64,000 bases of DNA from Erinaceus europaeus (taxonomy: Eukaryota > Chordata > Mammalia > Eulipotyphla > Erinaceidae): the NCBI RefSeq assembly GCF_950295315.1, contig NC_080171.1, positions 115,873,064 to 115,937,063 on the forward strand, given 5' to 3'. This document shows positions 61,949 to 64,000 of the stretch, one piece after another (position 1 is the first letter of the stretch; every line of letters starts with the position of its first letter). The notes below the pieces were generated by a model, which was not told the origin of the DNA, searched no databases, and saw only the letters and a program-made list of their open reading frames with translations. A program made the position numbers and the translations under genes.

Positions 61949-62285
61949 GGAGATCAGGCACAGGGGGTTAAGTGCACGTGGCGCAAAGTGCAAGGACCAG
62001 TGTAAGGATCCCAGTTCAAGTCCCCGGCTCCACTCCTGCAGGGCAGCCACTTCACAAGCGGTGAAGCAGGTCTGCAGGTGTCTGTCTTTCTCTCCCCCTC
62101 TCTGTCTTCCCCTCCTCTCTCCATTTCTCTCTGTCCTATCTAACAATGACGACATCAATAACAACAATAACCACAACAACGATAACACAACAAGGGCAAC
62201 AAAAGGGAAAAAAATAGCCTCCAGGAGCAAGTGTGCAAGCACGGAGCCCCAGCAATAATCCTGGAGGCAAAAAAAAAAAAAAAAA
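61949..62285 (+). mobile_element. Type A SINE, long form, with TSD
   Basis: CTGAAGTAG at 61940-61948 and 62286-62294. On the gene strand it presents poly-T then TTTGCCTCCAG/GA about 120 bp upstream of the exon at 61694-61823. Confidence 0.9.
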
Positions 62286-62313
62286 CTGAAGTAGAAAAAA
62301 AAAAAAAAGCAAT

Positions 62314-62510
62314 GTAGGGACTAGGCAGTGGTGCACCTGGTTAAGTACACACATTACAGTGTGCAAGGACCTGGGTTCAAACCCCTGGTCCCCCCTGTAG
62401 GGGGAAAGTTTCACAAGTGGTGAAGCAGGACTGCAGGTGTCTCTATCTCCCTCTCCCCTTTTAATTTCTCTGTCTCTAGCCAATAATAAATTCAAAAAAG
62501 GTTTTAAAAA
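62314..62510 (+). mobile_element. Type B SINE
   Basis: GGGACTAGGCAGTGGTGCACC head, GGGTTCAAACCCC B box, GCCAATAATAAATTC tail. Confidence 0.85.
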
Positions 62511-62521
62511 ACCTTAAAGAA

Positions 62522-62765
62522 GGGAGTCCGGTGGCAGCGCAACAGGTTAAGCGCACGTGGCGCGAAGCACAAGGACCGGAGTAAGGATCCCAGTTTGAGC
62601 CCCCGACCCCCCCACCTGCAGGGGAGTCGCTTCACAGGCAGTGAAGCAGGTCTGCAGGTGCCTGTCTCTCTCTCCCCCTGTCTTCCCCTCCTCTCTCCAT
62701 TTCTCTCTGTCCTATCCAACAACAATGACATCAGTACCAACAACAAGGGCAACAAAAGGGAGTAT
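62522..62765 (+). mobile_element. Type A SINE
   Basis: GGGAGTCCGGTGGCAGCGC head. Its second half (from about 62664) is identical to that of the copy at 63206. Confidence 0.9.
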
Positions 62766-62863
62766 TAAAAAAACCCCAAAAAACCTTAAAGAAAAAAAGG
62801 AAAGAAAAAGAAAAGCTGAAGCAGTAGTACATTTTCTTTCTTTTTTTATATTTATTTTTCCTT
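62664..62863. repeat. Left copy of a 200-bp local duplication
   Basis: Identical to 63316-63517 apart from one CT indel, covering the SINE second half plus about 100 bp of A/T-rich flank (AACCCCAAAAAACCTTAAAG ... GCAGTAGTACATTTTC). Confidence 0.95.
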
Positions 62864-62935
62864 TTGTTGCCTTTGTTGTTTTTTTATTGTTATTGTTATT
62901 ATTATTGCTGTTATTGATCTTGTCATTGTTAGATA
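62840..62935 (-). mobile_element. Type A SINE 3' part, cut by a microsatellite
   Basis: TTTATTTTTCCTTTTGTTG, TTGTCATTGTTAGATAGG; the rest of the SINE is absent beyond the GGAA run. Confidence 0.85.
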
Positions 62936-62992
62936 GGAAGGAAGGAAGGAAGGAAGGAAGGAAGGAAGGAAGGAAGGAAGGAAGGAAGGAAG
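62936..62992. repeat. (GGAA)n microsatellite
   Basis: About 14 perfect GGAA units. They start at the SINE motif TTAGATAGGA, suggesting growth from it. Confidence 0.95.
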
Positions 62993-63205
62993 ATGCATCC
63001 AGGAAGCCAAGGCAAGAACTAGTGCTGCTACACGCTCTGAGTAGTTTATATCCCTCTGAAGATGAAGCTCACTGAGTGGAATGTATTGAGGTGGGAGGAC
63101 TGCCTTCAGGCCAGCTGGCTAAGAGACAGTAAGGAGGAAGGGGATGCAGGTGGTGCCTACCTTAATGGATCAGCAGGCAGCCTGGCACCCTTGAAAGTAT
63201 ACTCC

Positions 63206-63421
63206 TGGGAGTCGAGCGGTAGCTCAAGGACTGGCGTAAGGATCCGGGTTCGAGCCCCCAGCTCCCCACCTGCAGGGGAGTCGCTCCACAGGCAGTGAAG
63301 CTGGTCTGCGGGTGTCTGTCTCTCTCTCCCCCTGTCTTCCCCTCCTCTCTCCATTTCTCTCTGTCCTATCCAACAACAATGACATCAGTACCAACAACAA
63401 GGGCAACAAAAGGGAGTATTA
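63206..63421 (+). mobile_element. Type A SINE, head deleted
   Basis: GGGAGTCGAGCGGTAGCTCAAGG skips the GGTTAAGCGC part. The body is followed by the duplicated tail. Confidence 0.9.
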
Positions 63422-63517
63422 AAAAAACCCCAAAAAACCTTAAAGAAAAAAAGGAAAGAAAAAGAAAAGCTGAAGCAGTAGTACATTTTCTTTCTTTTTT
63501 TATATTTATTTTTCCTT
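63316..63517. repeat. Right copy of the 200-bp local duplication
   Basis: Partner of 62664-62863. It ends at TTTTTCCTT, after which the two sequences differ. Confidence 0.95.
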
Positions 63518-64000
63518 CCCTCCCTCCCTGTCTGTGCAGACTCACTTCTTTTTCTTTACCTCTAGGGTGACCCTAAGATATGGAGGACTGCAAACAGCAC
63601 ACTTTCCTGAAGCCATCCCATCCTGGGTGAGTCAGTGGCCTTACAGACACGACCTCGACCTCCTGACTTGTCTTCGGCTCAGACTGAGCCTTGGGGCAAA
63701 CTACCTAATTTATCAATCAACTTCCTCTAGCTATCTGGAGATAGCTTCATCTGTACAAATCCAAACAAGACTTGTGATCTTTCTCTTCAAAACTTGTGCT
63801 CCCTTTATAATTTCTCCACAAGGAATGGTACCTGAGTCTCATCTCTCATAGATCTTTATCCCATCCAATACGGAGTCCTTCCTTCTTCTGTATACACATC
63901 AAACCTTCCCATTTCTTTCCCTCTCCCTTGACCCTACCTAAGTCTTAGACTGCCTCTGGCTTGCTTTACCATTTCTGCTTGTCTCTTCCAAAGCAGACAT
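63518..64000. other. Spacer, possibly an old repeat
   Basis: Pyrimidine-rich DNA (TGGCTTGCTTTACC, CAATACGGAGTCC) with the feel of an ancient interspersed repeat. I could not name it and saw no exon. Confidence 0.35.

Larger units (their letters stand above)
61824..64000 (-). other. CEP192: CEP192 upstream intron (partial)
   Basis: No further exon was found. SINE-rich, with a local duplication and a GGAA microsatellite. It may contain an exon too diverged or short for me to see. Confidence 0.5.

Noticed and set aside
63000..63210. Possible extra CEP192 exon with a GTAGGC-like donor on the minus strand
   Set aside because: No acceptor and frame combination gave a peptide I could link to CEP192.
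1..64000. tRNA genes at the many GGTTCGAGCCCC sites
   Set aside because: All sit in SINE heads without a foldable acceptor stem and anticodon arm. They are pol III promoter relics.
1..64000. CRISPR array or bacterial operon
   Set aside because: The regular repeats are microsatellites and dispersed SINEs. No spacers, Shine-Dalgarno sites or bacterial gene order.

Overview
This is a stretch of mammalian nuclear DNA, almost certainly from a hedgehog relative (Erinaceidae, most likely Erinaceus). Three things point there. The window is packed with roughly a hundred copies of a few tRNA-derived SINE families. It carries a LINE fragment whose C-terminal reading frame ends ...VDWLRKKGKR* followed by AAG repeats, which fits the Ingi-related Vingi elements described from hedgehogs. 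It also has L1 ORF2 fragments of ordinary placental type. No bacterial-style genes, operons, CRISPR arrays or real tRNA/rRNA genes are present.

The only host gene I can support is on the minus strand at the right end: the last three coding exons of CEP192 (61694-61823, 61185-61243, 57362-57503), the centrosomal scaffold that recruits PLK4, Aurora A and gamma-tubulin to centrioles. All splice sites have GT/AG ends, the phases join exactly, the stop codon is at 57362-57364, and two AATAAA signals lie 230-280 bp downstream. The gene enters from the right edge and ends near 57.05 kb. Everything to the left (1-57 kb) is intergenic DNA downstream of CEP192.

SINE names used here are local. Type A: head GGGAGTCGGGCGGTAGCGCAG, B box GGTTCGAGCCCC, CAACAA-rich body; a long form ends in a GGAGCAGTGGATTC...CCCTGGAGGC block. 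Type B: head GGCCGGGTGGTGGCGCACC, CCAATAAATAAATAAAG end. Type C: GGTCCGGGAGGTGGCGCAGTGG head and CACATGTACCAGAGTGATG core. Type D: GATAGCATAATGG head and CCAGAGCTGAGCAGTGCTC end. Type E: older, with an AGCTCA...CACTGCTTTGCC head. Many copies are nested and keep 8-18 bp target-site duplications (TSDs).

Layout: 1-9.2 kb nested SINEs over old antisense L1, ending in a 419-bp solo LTR; 9.2-14.2 kb spacer, a Vingi-type 3' tail and L1 pieces; 14.2-25 kb SINE nests, a second solo LTR (antisense) inside a longer 'repeat F', and an L1 split by a 785-bp insertion; 25-36 kb more repeat F copies, a third LTR inside a SINE, one MIR and a copied-and-pasted 162-bp patch; 36-48 kb Vingi fragment, SINEs and an antisense L1 riddled with SINEs; 48.1-50.6 kb a SINE-free block; 50.6-57 kb SINEs and repeat F; 57-64 kb the CEP192 3' end with SINE-rich introns and a 200-bp local duplication.

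No intact autonomous mobile element or complete gene lies wholly inside the window. The strongest observations are structural: reused insertion sites, templated insertion, gene-conversion-like duplication, nested LTRs with 6-bp TSDs, and SINEs that carry a splice-acceptor-like end into CEP192 introns.
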